A DNA stretch of 5,159 nt from Methanobacteriota archaeon (GTDB lineage: Archaea > Halobacteriota > Methanosarcinia > Methanosarcinales > Methanosarcinaceae): the NCBI GenBank assembly GCA_030837265.1, contig JAUPKV010000688.1, positions 1 through 5,159 of the forward strand, given 5' to 3'. The notes beneath the pieces are model-generated. The model was not told the DNA's origin. It was given only the letters and a program-made list of their open reading frames with translations, and made no database searches. Shown here one piece after another: positions 4,728 to 5,159 of the stretch; the first letter of the stretch is position 1; every line of letters begins with the position of its first letter. The translations under genes were made by a program, and so were the position numbers.

Positions 4728-5159
4728 TGGAACAATGGGTAAACAACTGGTTAACTAAGCAACGTGAGCTTGGTGAAAAAGGTCTCGAAGTCAAAAAATT
4801 CAGTAATGGGTACTACTTATATCGATCTACTACTTACTGGGATAAAGAGCTAAAGAAGCGGAGGAAAAAATCGTCTTATATTGGAAGACTCGACAAAAAC
4901 AAAGGGTTAATTGAAAGTCAGAAAACAGTGATCTCAAGCAAAAGAGTTCGCTCTATCTGGGAATATGGAAATGCTGCACTACTTGACTACGCAATGCAAG
5001 ACCTAAAACCTTTTCTCCAAACAGCTTTTGGTGAAATATGGGAAGAAGTGTATGCTCTTGCATTAATACGTATTGCTGGCTATGTTCCCTTGAAAAGAGC
5101 AAATCTTGCCTGGGAGAAACTCTACCCCATAGCAGAGATTGCTCCTTCAATGAACACAA
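4727..5159 (+). CDS. Transposase, IS4/IS1634-like, N-terminal 144 residues (3' end outside window)
   Basis: The frame is open from ATG 4727 to the window end: 144 full codons. The N-terminal region (about 24-60) has the YYLYRSTTYWDKE block, a basic KKRRKKS stretch and YIGRLDKNKG, a pattern I associate with transposases of the IS4/IS1634 group that are common in Methanosarcina genomes. It is followed by a helical region (SIWEYGNAALLDYA, then FGEIWEEVYALALIRIAGY and VPLKRANLAWEKLY). These segments probably bind the element ends. The catalytic DDE residues lie downstream and are not visible, so activity cannot be judged. No frameshift or stop is seen in the visible part. It is transcribed away from the PEF-CTERM gene, with 363 nt between the starts. 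The start is supported by the promoter position rather than an SD. The family assignment is from memory of related sequences. Confidence 0.8.
   Translation, partial: MEQWVNNWLTKQRELGEKGLEVKKFSNGYYLYRSTTYWDKELKKRRKKSSYIGRLDKNKGLIESQKTVISSKRVRSIWEYGNAALLDYAMQDLKPFLQTAFGEIWEEVYALALIRIAGYVPLKRANLAWEKLYPIAEIAPSMNT

Larger units (their letters stand above)
4689..5159 (+). mobile_element. Insertion sequence, left part (IS4/IS1634-like)
   Basis: The promoter and N-terminal half of a transposase gene mark the left part of an insertion sequence continuing past the window. Its left terminal repeat and target duplication cannot be identified without the right end. The start given is only the first promoter element, not the true boundary. 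Confidence 0.6.

Noticed and set aside
4953..5159. Minus-strand open frame reaching the right edge
   Set aside because: It lies antisense to the transposase frame, shows no recognisable domain, and the plus-strand reading has family-like motifs.

Overview
The window looks like a piece of a Methanosarcina-type methanogenic archaeon. The evidence is the gene content (two tandem DUF2180 cysteine-rich proteins, a PEF-CTERM surface protein with an archaeosortase-type C-terminus, an AAA ATPase of archaeal type), AT-rich intergenic DNA with archaeal TATA-like boxes, and strong GGAGG-type Shine-Dalgarno sites on several genes. The genus is inferred from remembered family distributions; no search was run.

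Layout. At the left edge is the 3' part of a plus-strand AAA ATPase (to 920), followed by a hairpin/T-tract terminator. A small plus-strand gene of unknown function (1120-1380) comes next and faces a run of minus-strand genes. Between these converging genes lies a 19-nt tandem repeat. The minus-strand run, in transcription order from 2684 down to 1555, encodes a 42-residue desulforedoxin-like iron protein, two tandem DUF2180 cysteine/histidine-rich proteins, and an AhpD-like carboxymuconolactone-decarboxylase-family protein with a CxxC pair. Upstream of these, on the same strand, is a 460-residue secreted or membrane-anchored protein (2981-4363) with a signal peptide, two equal-length beta-sandwich-like repeats and a PEF-CTERM tail. 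At the right edge a plus-strand IS4/IS1634-like transposase starts at 4727 and runs off the window. Its promoter appears to make a leaderless mRNA, and a perfect 20-bp palindrome ends exactly on the A of the ATG.

How the genes may work together. The desulforedoxin/DUF2180/DUF2180/AhpD-like set is a compact group of small metal- or thiol-chemistry proteins and could serve redox or oxidative-stress handling. That is inferred from neighbourhood and cysteine content. Only the two DUF2180 genes are tightly coupled (11-nt gap); the others are 91-95 nt apart and may have their own promoters. The AAA ATPase, the PEF-CTERM protein and the transposase show no obvious functional link to this group. I did not find a convincing new multi-gene defence or mobile system. 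The most useful observations are the very small desulforedoxin gene, the AhpD-like protein lacking the usual histidine, the apparent CDC48-type N-domain on a single-ATPase-domain protein, and the operator-like palindrome on the transposase promoter.
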